DNA from: Pseudomonas triclosanedens
Lineage (GTDB): Bacteria; Pseudomonadota; Gammaproteobacteria; Pseudomonadales; Pseudomonadaceae
DNA: 64,000 nt
Reading direction: 5' to 3'
Assembly: GCF_026686735.1 (NCBI RefSeq)
Contig: NZ_CP113432.1
Coordinates: forward strand, 2,903,001-2,967,000
Below the pieces are notes generated by a model, which was not told the origin of the DNA, did not search any database, and worked only from the letters and a program-made list of their open reading frames with translations. Position 1 is the stretch's first letter. The number at the start of each line of letters is the position of its first letter. The translations under genes and the position numbers were made by a program. Of the stretch, positions 27,416 to 56,221 are shown one piece after another.

Positions 27416-28213
27416 ATGACCCGCCCGTTACCTCTCCCGCTTCCCGACACCGACCGGCTGCCCGGCGACCTGTACTTCCGCTACGACGAGTTCGACGCCG
27501 GCACCCATTCGCCCAGCCATCGCCACGCCTGGGGCCAGTTGAACTATGCGTCTCATGGTGTGATGGAACTGGAGGTGGACGGTCAGCGCTTCCTTTCGCC
27601 ACCGCAGTACGCGGTCTGGGTGCCGCCGGGGCTGCAACACAGTTGCTACAACCGCCAGGCCATCGTCTACCGCTCGCTGTATGTGTCCGCCGAGCTTTCC
27701 CGCAAGTTGCCGGCGACGCCCTGTACGCTGGCTATCAGCGACATTCTCAAGGCGATCCTCTCCGACTTCGCCGCACGTCGGGTCAATCTCCCGCGCAGCG
27801 ATGCCGACCGCCGCCTGGCCGGCGTCGTGATCGACCAGTTGCAGGCTGCCCAGCCCCACGACGATTACCTGCCTTATGCCAGCAGCCCGGCGCTGGCCGA
27901 AGTGCTGGCTGCGCTGCAGGCCGAACCGGGCGACAGTCGCACCCTGGCACAGTGGGCCGAGCGTGTCCACAGCACCGAGCGCACGTTGGCGCGCTGCTGT
28001 CAGCGGGAGCTGGGAATGTCGTTCGGTGAATGGCGCCAGCGCCTGCGCTTTCTTGCGGCGATAGAGGCACTGGCGTCGGGGGAGGGTGTGCAGCAGATCG
28101 CCTTCAATCTGGGCTATAGCAGTCCGTCGGCGTTCATCTCGATGTTCCGCCGGCTGTCCGGCACGACCCCTGAGCAGTACCGGTTGACCTTCCGTGCGCT
28201 GACGGAAGGCTGA
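27416..28213 (+). CDS. AraC-family transcriptional regulator with cupin sensor
   Basis: A 265-residue AraC/XylS regulator. The N-terminal half is a cupin-like sensor (SHRHAWGQLNYASHGVMEL, PPQYAVWVPPGLQHSC). The C-terminal ~100 residues hold the two helix-turn-helix units (TLAQWAERVHSTERTLARCCQRELG and VQQIAFNLGYSSPSAFISMFRRLSGTTPEQYR). It is divergent from the EamA transporter gene, suggesting local control of export. It ends two bases before the stop of the sigma-factor gene on the opposite strand and marks the left border of the siderophore locus. Confidence 0.9.
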   Translation: MTRPLPLPLPDTDRLPGDLYFRYDEFDAGTHSPSHRHAWGQLNYASHGVMELEVDGQRFLSPPQYAVWVPPGLQHSCYNRQAIVYRSLYVSAELSRKLPATPCTLAISDILKAILSDFAARRVNLPRSDADRRLAGVVIDQLQAAQPHDDYLPYASSPALAEVLAALQAEPGDSRTLAQWAERVHSTERTLARCCQRELGMSFGEWRQRLRFLAAIEALASGEGVQQIAFNLGYSSPSAFISMFRRLSGTTPEQYRLTFRALTEG

Positions 28214-28215
28214 AA

Positions 28216-28752
28216 TCAGCCGCGGTTGCCATCCAGGCTCTTCAGGGTTTTACGGCAGTGCACCAGCGCGTCGCGCACCATGAAGTTCACCAGGGTCGGA
28301 GAAACCCCCAGCTCCTCGGCGATTTCCTTCTGCGTACAGCCGTGCAGGCGATACATCTCGAAGGCATAGCGGGTGCGTTCGGGCAGGGACTGCAGGGCGC
28401 TGGAGATGGCTTCCAGAGTCTGGCGGTCTTCGTGCTCGGCTTCCGGCGACGCCGAGGGCGTCGGGATGTACATGCCTTCCTCCTCGCTGCCGGCGTAGCG
28501 CTTCTCCAGCGCCTGGCGCCGGTAGAGGTCGATGGCGAGATTGCGCACCACGCGCATCAGGTAGCCGCTCTGTGACTGGATGCCGGGCGTGAGCACCGAG
28601 CCATTGAGCTTCAGATAGGCATCGTGCACCACGTCTTCGGCATGGCTGCGGCAGCCGAGGATGCGTGCGGCCGCATTGATGAAGGTCTGCCGGTGGGTGG
28701 CGAACAGCTCGTGCAGAGCGGGCCGCGACTCGGCGGGCATTGGCTTGGACAT
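28216..28752 (-). CDS. PvdS-like iron-starvation ECF sigma factor
   Basis: A 178-residue ECF sigma factor. Region 2 has AARILGCRSHAEDVVHDAYLKL and YLMRVVRNLAIDLYRRQALEKRYAG; region 4 has LPERTRYAFEMYRLHGCTQKEIAEELGVSPTLVNFMVRDALVHCRK. These blocks closely resemble PvdS/PbrA/PfrI, the sigma factors of pyoverdine genes, and OrbS of Burkholderia. Start chosen at MSKPMPAES because AGGAAA lies at correct spacing. A strong Fur box sits 62-80 bases upstream, so iron represses it. It is expected to drive the iron-starvation-box promoters at 28973, 62315 and 63855. Confidence 0.92.
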   Translation of the reverse strand: MSKPMPAESRPALHELFATHRQTFINAAARILGCRSHAEDVVHDAYLKLNGSVLTPGIQSQSGYLMRVVRNLAIDLYRRQALEKRYAGSEEEGMYIPTPSASPEAEHEDRQTLEAISSALQSLPERTRYAFEMYRLHGCTQKEIAEELGVSPTLVNFMVRDALVHCRKTLKSLDGNRG

Positions 28753-28813
28753 GCAAGGTTTCCTATGCGGCGGAGGGGGCGTCCACATGGGGTGAGGCGG
28801 CCAATCTAGTTCA

Positions 28814-28832
28814 AATGATAATTATTATCAAT
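28814..28832. promoter_or_regulatory. Fur box
   Basis: AATGATAATTATTATCAAT, nearly palindromic (about 16 of 19 positions match its own reverse complement) and close to the Fur consensus of repeated NATWAT units. It lies in the ~320-base gap between the sigma-factor gene and the mbtH operon, 62 bases from the sigma start. It should give iron-dependent repression of the sigma gene. Confidence 0.88.
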
Positions 28833-28972
28833 TTATTCGAGAGACTCCGACTATCGCTCTGCGACAGGGTTCCCAGGCGGCATGAAGAAAATTCATGCGT
28901 ATCGCGGGGCGCCGCCGGCCAGACGGATTCATCTCCAGGCATTTTATGAGAATTAATCACATACGAGAACAC

Positions 28973-28996
28973 TAACTATTTCTCGATCTCCCTCGT
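28973..28996 (+). promoter_or_regulatory. Iron-starvation (PvdS) box for the NRPS operon
   Basis: TAACT, then exactly 16 bases, then CGT. It matches the PvdS consensus TAAAT-N16-CGT with one change in the -35 part. The extended -10 CTCGTC is shared with the two perfect boxes at 62315 and 63855. It lies 75 bases upstream of the mbtH-like start and faces the operon. Confidence 0.75.
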
Positions 28997-29070
28997 CTTC
29001 ATGGCAGAGCAGGCAAAACCTGGGCGATGGCCCGGTGCCGCCTTTCCATGCAGCGACAGGAGAACGTGCG

Positions 29071-29289
29071 ATGGCATTCGATCGCGAAGATGCGGTGTAC
29101 AAGGTTCTGGTCAACGGCGAGGAGCAATACTCGCTGTGGCCCGATTACAAGGAAGTCCCCGCCGGCTGGCGCGAAGCCGGTCAGCGCGGCAGCAAGGCGG
29201 AGTGCCTGGCCTTCGTGGAGCGTCACTGGACCGACATGCGCCCGCTGAGCCTGCGACAGAAGATGGACGGCCCGGTGGCGGGGCGCTGA
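29071..29289 (+). CDS. MbtH-like protein
   Basis: A 72-residue MbtH protein, a small partner that binds and activates adenylation domains of NRPSs. It shows the family pattern [25 protein letters not shown] and the downstream [23 protein letters not shown] precedes the ATG by eight bases; a longer frame upstream is not needed. It is the first gene of the plus-strand siderophore operon, with the thioesterase gene three bases downstream. Confidence 0.95.
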   Translation: MAFDREDAVYKVLVNGEEQYSLWPDYKEVPAGWREAGQRGSKAECLAFVERHWTDMRPLSLRQKMDGPVAGR

Positions 29290-29292
29290 GCC

Positions 29293-30015
29293 ATGCTGCG
29301 GCTGTTCTGCCTGCCGTATTCCGGCGCCAGTGCGATGGTCTATGCGCGCTGGAAACGTCAATTGCCCGGCTGGATCGATATCTGCCCGCTGGAATTGCCT
29401 GGCCGTGGCCGGCGCTTTGGCGAAGCCCTGCAGACCGACCTGCACGCGCTGGCCGATCAACTGGCCGGGGAGATCGAAGAGCGTCTGGACCAGCCCTACG
29501 CACTGTTCGGCCATAGCCTCGGCGCTCTGCTGATCTTCGAGCTGGCCCACGCATTGCGCCGTCGCGGCCTGCCCGCGCCGCAGATGCTGTTCGCCTCCGC
29601 CGCCCCCGCGCCGTCGCGCCGCGAAAGCCACCTGGAGCTGGCGCGGGAACAGACCGACGCGCAACTCATGGAGCGCATGCGGCGCCTGGGCGGTACGCCG
29701 GAAGCAGTGTTCGCCGATAGCGAAATGCTGCGGCTGATCCTGCCGGTGCTGCGCGCCGATTTCCTGCTCTGCGGACGCTACCGCTACTACCGCCGCGCCC
29801 AGCTCGGCTGCCCGATCCACGTCTTCGGCGGCAAGCGCGATCGGTTGTCGGTGGAATCGCTGTCGGCCTGGCAGGACGAAACCCGCGCCGGCTTCTCTCT
29901 GGAGATGCTCGACGGCGACCACTTCTTCATCAACAGCGGCGAAGCGCGCCTGCTTGAACTTCTGCTCGGGCGCCTGCGGCAGCCGGGCCTTGCGCCTAGC
30001 CTGGCGCTGGCCTGA
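29293..30015 (+). CDS. Type II thioesterase (PvdG-like)
   Basis: A 240-residue alpha/beta hydrolase of the external thioesterase group. It has LFCLPYSGASA near the N-terminus, the nucleophile elbow FGHSLGALL (Ser near residue 78), and the C-terminal His in DGDHFFIN (about residue 213). Such enzymes clear misloaded groups from carrier proteins. Because neither NRPS here ends in a thioesterase domain, this protein or the hydrolase at 51922 may also release the product. It lies directly behind mbtH and 22 bases before the dioxygenase gene. Confidence 0.9.
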   Translation: MLRLFCLPYSGASAMVYARWKRQLPGWIDICPLELPGRGRRFGEALQTDLHALADQLAGEIEERLDQPYALFGHSLGALLIFELAHALRRRGLPAPQMLFASAAPAPSRRESHLELAREQTDAQLMERMRRLGGTPEAVFADSEMLRLILPVLRADFLLCGRYRYYRRAQLGCPIHVFGGKRDRLSVESLSAWQDETRAGFSLEMLDGDHFFINSGEARLLELLLGRLRQPGLAPSLALA

Positions 30016-30037
30016 ACGGCTGGCGCGGAGAACTCCG

Positions 30038-31012
30038 ATGTCCCAATCAACCCTGTTCGAAATCGCTCCCCTTGCCGGTGCCCGTGGTGGCCTGCCGCTA
30101 CTGGTGCAGGCGCGCGGCGATGGCATCGACCTGCTCGACGCCCTCACCGAGCTGCGGCCGCTCGTGGATGAGCGCCTGCCGGTATGTGCCGGCATCCTGT
30201 TTCGCGGCTTCCAGGTCGGCGCGGCGGAGCGCTTCCGCGAGTTCGCCGCCGGCTTCGGTCACCCGCTGCTGAACTACGAGTTCGGCTCCACCCCGCGCAG
30301 CAACGTCACCAGCGGCGTCTACACCTCCACCGAGTACCCGCCGCACCAGCACATCCCGCTGCACAACGAGCAGGCATACACCCGCGAGTGGCCGATGAAG
30401 ATATGGTTCTACTGCGTGCAGGCCGCGCACAGCGGCGGAGAGACGCCCATTGCCGACAGCCGCGAGATCTACCGCCGAGTGGACGAAGGCATCCGCCGCC
30501 GTTTCAGCGAGCGCGGGCTGATGTACACCCGCAACTTCGGCAATGGCCTCGACGTGGCCTGGGAACAGGTGTTCAACAGCGACGACCCGGCAGTGGTCGA
30601 GGCCTACTGCAAGGCCCATCGCATCGCCTGCGAATGGAAGGACGACGGCGAGTTGCGCACCCGCCAGGTGTGCCAGGCGGTGGCGCAGCATCCGTTCACC
30701 CATGACTGGGTCTGGTTCAACCAGGCGCACCTCTTCCACATCTCCAACCTGCCTGCGGAAGTGCGCGAAAGCCTGCTGGAAATCGTCGACGAGCAGGACC
30801 TGCCGCGCAACGTCTACTACGGCGACGGCAGCCCCATCGAGCCCTCGGTACTCGACGAAATCCGCGGCGTGCTGGACCAGGCCAAGGTCTGCTTCCCCTG
30901 GTGCAGCGGCGATGTACTGATGCTCGACAACATGCTCGCGGCCCATGCGCGCGCGCCGTTCAGCGGGCCGCGCAAGGTAGTGGTCGCGATGGCCGAAGGG
31001 TACGGGGCCTGA
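30038..31012 (+). CDS. SyrP/TauD-like dioxygenase, probable aspartate beta-hydroxylase
   Basis: A 324-residue Fe(II)/2-oxoglutarate dioxygenase of the TauD/TfdA group, SyrP-like. Iron ligands are readable as HNEQAY (His and Glu of the HxD/E motif, about residue 112) and the distal His in LAAHARAPFSGPRKV (about 306). The Arg of that last segment would hold 2-oxoglutarate. The NVTSGVYTSTEYPPHQHIPLHNE stretch is characteristic of siderophore hydroxylases. Module 2 of the adjacent NRPS reads as Asp-specific, so beta-hydroxylation of carrier-bound Asp is the obvious role; beta-hydroxyaspartate is an iron ligand in ornibactin-type siderophores. GGAG lies seven bases before the ATG. A longer upstream frame inside the thioesterase gene is rejected. 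Confidence 0.9.
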   Translation: MSQSTLFEIAPLAGARGGLPLLVQARGDGIDLLDALTELRPLVDERLPVCAGILFRGFQVGAAERFREFAAGFGHPLLNYEFGSTPRSNVTSGVYTSTEYPPHQHIPLHNEQAYTREWPMKIWFYCVQAAHSGGETPIADSREIYRRVDEGIRRRFSERGLMYTRNFGNGLDVAWEQVFNSDDPAVVEAYCKAHRIACEWKDDGELRTRQVCQAVAQHPFTHDWVWFNQAHLFHISNLPAEVRESLLEIVDEQDLPRNVYYGDGSPIEPSVLDEIRGVLDQAKVCFPWCSGDVLMLDNMLAAHARAPFSGPRKVVVAMAEGYGA

Positions 31013-31184
31013 GCGGCCGCGCGCCGGCCATGTTCCGTTGGAAGGCAGGCAGGACCATTCACCGCAGTGCGCTCCACGTTTGCCAGCCTCCCGCATCGCC
31101 AGGCTCCCGCTCGCGCGCCCAGGTCCATTTCCGAAAATCTTTTCCGGCAGATGCCCACCATTTGCCGACAGCACAGGTGATGTC

Positions 31185-51898
<20,714 letters not shown>

Positions 51899-51921
51899 AT
51901 GCGTTCCTGAAAGAGGTTGGT

Positions 51922-52857
51922 ATGTTGCACCCGGAGATTTCGGCGTTTCTGGACATGGTCGATGACGGCCGCCGTGGCGGTCGCCCGGCGCTGCACGAAT
52001 TGTCGGTGGCGCAGGCGCGGGAGGACTTCGAGGCGTCCTCCGCATCGCTCAGGGCCGGTGCGCCATCGATGCCGGTGAAGGATCTGCATATACCCGCGCG
52101 CGATGGCCGTGAGCTGGCGGTGCGGTTGTATCGGCCGGTGGCGTCCGGAGATGCGGCGATCCTGTACTTCCACGGCGGCGGCTACACGGTAGGCAGCCTG
52201 GATTCCCACGATGGGCTGTGCAGGGGGCTGGCTCGGCATTGCGACTGCGCGGTGATCTCCGTGGGCTATCGACTGGCGCCGGAAGCACCGTTCCCGTCGG
52301 CCACCCACGATGCCCGGGACGCCTGGCACTGGCTGTCGGGCGCCGCGCGGAGTCTTGGGCTGAACCCGCGTCGCCTGGCGGTGGGCGGCGACAGTGCGGG
52401 GGCCACGCTGGCCACCGTGCTATGCGCCGAATTGGCCGGTGAGGCCGCCGATCAGCCTTGCGCGCAACTGCTGTTCTATCCCGCCACGGATGCCGCCGGC
52501 CGCAGCGAGTCCCGGGAACTGTTCGCCGAAGGTTATCTGCTGGAAACCGCCAGCCTGGACTGGTTCCATGATCAGTACGTGCCGGACCTTGCGCAGCGCA
52601 GTGACTGGCGCTGTTCGCCCCTGCATGGGGGCTCCGTCTTGCAGGGCAGCGCGCCGGCGCTGCTGTTCGCTGCACAGTTCGACCCCTTGCTGGACGAAGG
52701 CCTGGCCTACGCGCAGGCCTTGGTAGAGCAGGGCGTGGAGGTGGAGGCCGAGCGCTGTTGCGGCATGACCCACGACTTCCTGCGCATGGCCAACCTGGTG
52801 CCGGAGGTGGAGGGGTATTACCGACGGGTGGCGGAGTTCCTTGCGGCACGCTGGTGA
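51922..52857 (+). CDS. HSL-family alpha/beta hydrolase (esterase) of the siderophore operon
   Basis: About 311 residues from MLHPEISAFLDMV. An ATG at 51895 overlapping the NRPS 2 stop (ATGA) would add nine residues; GAGG stands closer to the inner start, so either is possible. The hormone-sensitive-lipase family marks are LYFHGGGYTVGS (oxyanion HGGG), the nucleophile in VGGDSAGATLA, the Asp in FAAQFDPLLDEG and the His in GMTHDFLRM. Translational coupling to NRPS 2 makes it part of the pathway. Possible roles are release of the peptide from the last carrier domain or hydrolysis of the siderophore; sequence does not decide. Confidence 0.88.
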   Translation: MLHPEISAFLDMVDDGRRGGRPALHELSVAQAREDFEASSASLRAGAPSMPVKDLHIPARDGRELAVRLYRPVASGDAAILYFHGGGYTVGSLDSHDGLCRGLARHCDCAVISVGYRLAPEAPFPSATHDARDAWHWLSGAARSLGLNPRRLAVGGDSAGATLATVLCAELAGEAADQPCAQLLFYPATDAAGRSESRELFAEGYLLETASLDWFHDQYVPDLAQRSDWRCSPLHGGSVLQGSAPALLFAAQFDPLLDEGLAYAQALVEQGVEVEAERCCGMTHDFLRMANLVPEVEGYYRRVAEFLAARW

Positions 52858-52885
52858 ACCGGTGATGCCTCGTCCGCGATTTGCT

Positions 52886-53020
52886 GGTGATCAGCCGTAG
52901 GGCGGGGGGAGCTTGCGATACCCATCAACACAATTGCGCGGGCCTCGATGGGTATCGCTGCGCTCCACGCCATCCTACGAACTTGCCATGCCGGTCATTC
53001 CCGAGCTGGGGTGGCTTTCG
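52886..53020. repeat. ~135-bp intergenic repeat, copy 1
   Basis: Contains the inverted pair GGAGCTTGCGATACCCATC / GATGGGTATCGCTGCGCTCC and the tail ACTTGCCATGCCGGTCATTCC. Nearly the same sequence recurs 163 bases later. It lies between convergent genes (esterase and FhuB-like permease), the usual place for Pseudomonas BIME/REP-like palindromes, and may act as a bidirectional terminator. Confidence 0.88.
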
Positions 53021-53048
53021 TCGGGGCGGGCCTGGTCGGCGATCTGTC

Positions 53049-53183
53049 GGTGATCAGCCGTAGGATGGGTGGAGCTTGCGATACCCATCAACACGATTGC
53101 GCGGGCTGCGATGGGTATCGCTGCGCTCCACGCCATCCTACGAACTTGCCATGCCGGTCATTCCTGAGCTGGGGCGGCTTTCG
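53049..53183. repeat. ~135-bp intergenic repeat, copy 2
   Basis: Second tandem copy, offset 163 bases from the first, with a handful of substitutions (for example GTAGGATGGGTGGAGC against GTAGGGCGGGGGGAGC). Confidence 0.88.
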
Positions 53184-53224
53184 CAGGGGAGGATTTTGTT
53201 CGTGAGCGAATCCGCACGGGTGGA

Positions 53225-55234
53225 TCAGGCCGTGCGCTCGCGGTGCATCAGCCAGAGGAAGTAGGGACAGCCGATGAACGCTGCCAGCAGGCCCGCCGAA
53301 ACCGGCCAGGGGTAGGCGATGTTGCGGCCCAGCCAATCGGCGACCACCATGATCAGTGCTCCGGCAACTGCGCTCAGCAGCAGTTGCGGGGCGGCGCGGC
53401 GAACGCCGAGGTGGCGGGCGATGTGCGGGCCGATCAGGCCGACGAAGCTCAACGGGCCGACGATGATGGTGGCGCTGGCGGTGAGTACGGCGGCAGTCAG
53501 CAGGATCGCGAGGTGGCTTGCGCGCAGGTGCAAACCCAGCGCCGTGGCGGTGCCATTTCCCAGCGTCAGCAGGTCCAACTGACGAGCCATCAGCAGGCTG
53601 ATACCGATCATCACCGAGCCGACCGCCAGCCCGGTACTCGCCGATACCGCATCCACCTGATAGGTCGAGCCGGTCATCCAGCTCATCATCGCCGTCATGC
53701 GTGGGTCGCCGCTGGCCAGCAGCAGGGTGCTCAGCGAGTGCAGCAGGGTGGTCAGGCAGACGCCGGTGAGCAGCAGGCGCTCTGCATTGAAGGTTCTGCG
53801 CCAGGCGAACCACAGCAGCAGGCCGAGGGTGAGCAGGGCTCCGGCGCTGGCCGCCGGGACCATATAGGGCTGCGGCTGCGGCATGACCAGGAACAGCACC
53901 AGCACGGCGATCGCTGAGCCCGAGGTAGCGCCGAGCACTTCCGGGCTGGCCATCGGGTTGCCGGTCAGGCGCTGTACCAGCAGGCCGGCCACGGCGAGCA
54001 TGGCGCCGGCCGCCAGTGCGCCGAGCACGCGAGGCAGGCGCCATTGCATGATGGCTTCGCTGAGCCCGGCATCACCCCAGTGCCAGCCGTTGGCATCGAC
54101 GGCGAAGTAGATTGCCGGCAGGGTCAGCAATGCGAGGAGGATGGCGGCGGCGCCTATCATTCTCCAGGGATGCTCGCGTTGCGGCCTGGCTGCCGCGGGA
54201 CGCGGGAGGATGCCGCCGCTGCGCTGGCGACCGAGCAGCCATAGCAGCAGTGGCACGCTGAATACGCCGGTGAGGATGCCGGCTGGAATTTCGCCAGCCA
54301 AGCGCGACAGTTCGCGGGCGATCTGGTCCACCACGCAGAGCAGTGCGGCTCCCAGCAACGGCGCCCAGACCAGTCTCTGGCGCAGCGTGCGCGCCCCGCA
54401 CAGACGGGCGATGGCGGGTGCGGCCAGGCCGACGAACGCCAGCATGCCGACGGCGCTGGTGACAAAGGCACTGAGCGCCACGGCTACCGCCAGGCCCAGC
54501 ACGCGGGTGCGGCGCAGGTTGACGCCGACGGCGCTGGCACCTTCGTCGTCCAGGCCCAGTGCGGCGAGCGGGCGGACCATGAGCAGCGCGGTGACCAGGG
54601 CTATCGCCAAACGTGGCGCCAGGTACAGCACGCCATCCCAGCCGCTCTGGTTGAGCGAGCCGGCCTGCCAGAGCAGCAGGTCGATCAGGTAGTCGTGGTT
54701 GAACAGCACCAGCAGTGCGTTGAGCGATACGCAGTAGAGGCTGATGACCATGCCGGCGAGGATGAAGCGCAGCGGCGACAGCGTGCGGCCCCAGGCGAAG
54801 GCGAACAGCAGGCCGGTGGCGATGGCGGCGCCGGTCAGGGTAACGGCTTCCAGGCCGTGCACAAGCAGGGTCGGGGCGAAGATGGTGGCGGCCGACAGCG
54901 CGAGGTTCGCGCCGGCGGAAACGCCAAGGGTCACTGGTTCGGCGAGCGGGTTACGCAGGATCTGCTGGAACAGCGTGCCGGCCAGGGCCAGGGCAGCGCC
55001 GGCCATCAGGCTTACCAGCAGGCGCGGGTAGAAGCTGTAGTGCATCAGTACCTGGCGCACGTCATCGAGGTCCGGCGACCACAGCGCCTGCCACCACAGT
55101 GTGCGGGGCAGGGCGTTCTGCAAGCCGTGCACCACCAGTAGCGCGGCGAGGGCGGCGAGGGCCAGCGTGCACAGCGCCGGCCCGGCGGGCAGACGGCGGT
55201 GTGCTGCGGAGAGGCCGAGGGTGGATTCAGGCAT
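53225..55234 (-). CDS. FhuB-like fused double permease for ferric siderophore
   Basis: A 669-residue inner-membrane protein consisting of two FecCD permease repeats in one chain, as in FhuB (about 660 residues). Repeat 1 (residues ~1-335) has PRLLVSLMAGAALALAGTLFQQILRNPLAEPVTLGVSAGANLAL and GMLAFVGLAAPAIARLCGAR; repeat 2 has PRVLGALAAGAMLAVAGLLVQRLTGNPMASPEVLGATSGSAIAV and GPLSFVGLIGPHIARHLGVRR. The GLxxPxIAR loops contact the ATPase. It overlaps the end of the FhuD-like gene by eight bases. No ATPase gene (FhuC type) is in the window, so it must lie further right or elsewhere. Fused permeases of this type usually carry hydroxamate siderophores. Confidence 0.93.
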   Translation of the reverse strand: MPESTLGLSAAHRRLPAGPALCTLALAALAALLVVHGLQNALPRTLWWQALWSPDLDDVRQVLMHYSFYPRLLVSLMAGAALALAGTLFQQILRNPLAEPVTLGVSAGANLALSAATIFAPTLLVHGLEAVTLTGAAIATGLLFAFAWGRTLSPLRFILAGMVISLYCVSLNALLVLFNHDYLIDLLLWQAGSLNQSGWDGVLYLAPRLAIALVTALLMVRPLAALGLDDEGASAVGVNLRRTRVLGLAVAVALSAFVTSAVGMLAFVGLAAPAIARLCGARTLRQRLVWAPLLGAALLCVVDQIARELSRLAGEIPAGILTGVFSVPLLLWLLGRQRSGGILPRPAAARPQREHPWRMIGAAAILLALLTLPAIYFAVDANGWHWGDAGLSEAIMQWRLPRVLGALAAGAMLAVAGLLVQRLTGNPMASPEVLGATSGSAIAVLVLFLVMPQPQPYMVPAASAGALLTLGLLLWFAWRRTFNAERLLLTGVCLTTLLHSLSTLLLASGDPRMTAMMSWMTGSTYQVDAVSASTGLAVGSVMIGISLLMARQLDLLTLGNGTATALGLHLRASHLAILLTAAVLTASATIIVGPLSFVGLIGPHIARHLGVRRAAPQLLLSAVAGALIMVVADWLGRNIAYPWPVSAGLLAAFIGCPYFLWLMHRERTA

Positions 55235-56132
55235 GGTCGGTCTCCGGCCGGGCGTCGAGATAGGTGGCGATGCGCTCGGCCAGGTCGAGCATCGAGGCGG
55301 CCCCGGCGTAGGGGTAGAAGCGCTGCAGGGTCAGGGTGTGGCCGCGGCGCACGGCGGGCAGATTGGCCCACAGGTCGTTGGGTTGGCGCAGCGCCTGCAG
55401 GCGCGCCGAGGTGGTCGGGATGTCGAGGTAGACCAGGTGCGCATCCGGGCGCTCGGCCAGGCGTTCGATGCTGACCATCGCCAGCCCGACCGGGCCGACC
55501 GGCCCCTGCCAGGCGTTGACCAGGCCGAGTTGGTCCAGCACATCCTGGACCATGCTGTTGCGTCCATAGACTGCCGCATGGCGGCCATCCTGGTTGAGCA
55601 CGGCGACGCACACCGGCGGCTGCGGGCGACGCCCGAGCTGGGCGCGCAGCTCGGCCAGGCGTCGCTCGCCGGCCTTGATGTACTGAACCGCGCGCTCCTC
55701 CTGGCCAAGGCGCTCGGCCAGTGCGCGCATGAAGTCGGTGGTGGCGCGCCAGGCGCCATTCGCGGCGGGGTAGATGGCTACTCGCTCGGTGGGAGCGATG
55801 CCGTTGAGACGGCGCTCCAGCGTGGGAGTCATGGGGTCGCTGAGGATCAGTTGCGGACGCAGTTGCTGGATCAGTTCGAGGTTCGGTTCCCAGTACGGTC
55901 CGACGTCGCGCACTGTGGCGGGCAGCGCCTGGGTGGGCATGCGTACGCGGTAGTAGCGGTCGTCGGATACCGCCAGCGGCGCGACGCCCAGGGTCAGCAG
56001 GGTCTCGGCGGCGACCCAGTTGAGCGCGACGATACGGGTCAGGCGTTCCCCGGCGAACGCTGGCAGCCCGGTGGCGCAGGCCAGCCCGCCAATGGCGAGG
56101 TGCTGCAGCAACTGACGGCGGTTGAGGAGCAT
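55227..56132 (-). CDS. FhuD-like periplasmic ferric-siderophore binding protein
   Basis: A 301-residue class III binding protein. The start at MLLNRRQ is decided by GGAG eight bases upstream; an ATG six bases earlier is too close. The N-terminus NRRQLLQHLAIGGLACATGLPAFA has twin arginines and could be a Tat signal, as in E. coli FhuD. The mature part follows the FhuD pattern: RIVALNWVAAETLLTLGVAPLAV, PNLELIQQLRPQLIL, and a long backbone helix. It sits between the TonB receptor and the FhuB-like permease on the same strand and should bind the ferric form of the peptide made by this locus. Confidence 0.92.
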   Translation of the reverse strand: MLLNRRQLLQHLAIGGLACATGLPAFAGERLTRIVALNWVAAETLLTLGVAPLAVSDDRYYRVRMPTQALPATVRDVGPYWEPNLELIQQLRPQLILSDPMTPTLERRLNGIAPTERVAIYPAANGAWRATTDFMRALAERLGQEERAVQYIKAGERRLAELRAQLGRRPQPPVCVAVLNQDGRHAAVYGRNSMVQDVLDQLGLVNAWQGPVGPVGLAMVSIERLAERPDAHLVYLDIPTTSARLQALRQPNDLWANLPAVRRGHTLTLQRFYPYAGAASMLDLAERIATYLDARPETDHA

Positions 56133-56163
56133 GGGCATTTCTCCACGCGGTTGAAACGACGAC

Positions 56164-56187
56164 GGGCCCCCTGCGAACAGGGAGCCC
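56164..56187. terminator. Hairpin between receptor and binding-protein genes
   Basis: GGGCCCCCTG-CGAA-CAGGGAGCCC: 10-bp stem with one mismatch and a four-base loop, no T-run. It likely lowers read-through or stabilises the receptor message, rather than acting as a full terminator. Confidence 0.5.
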
Positions 56188-56221
56188 GGAGTTGCGGCGG
56201 GACGGCCCGCCGCGGGGTGGC

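Noticed and set aside
31038..31184. N-terminal extension of NRPS 1 upstream of 31185
   Set aside because: The extra 49 residues are Pro/Arg-rich and not part of the FAAL fold, which begins right after MNDRYEAAG.
52886..53183. CRISPR array
   Set aside because: Only two units of ~135 bases, each internally palindromic and without regular unique spacers.
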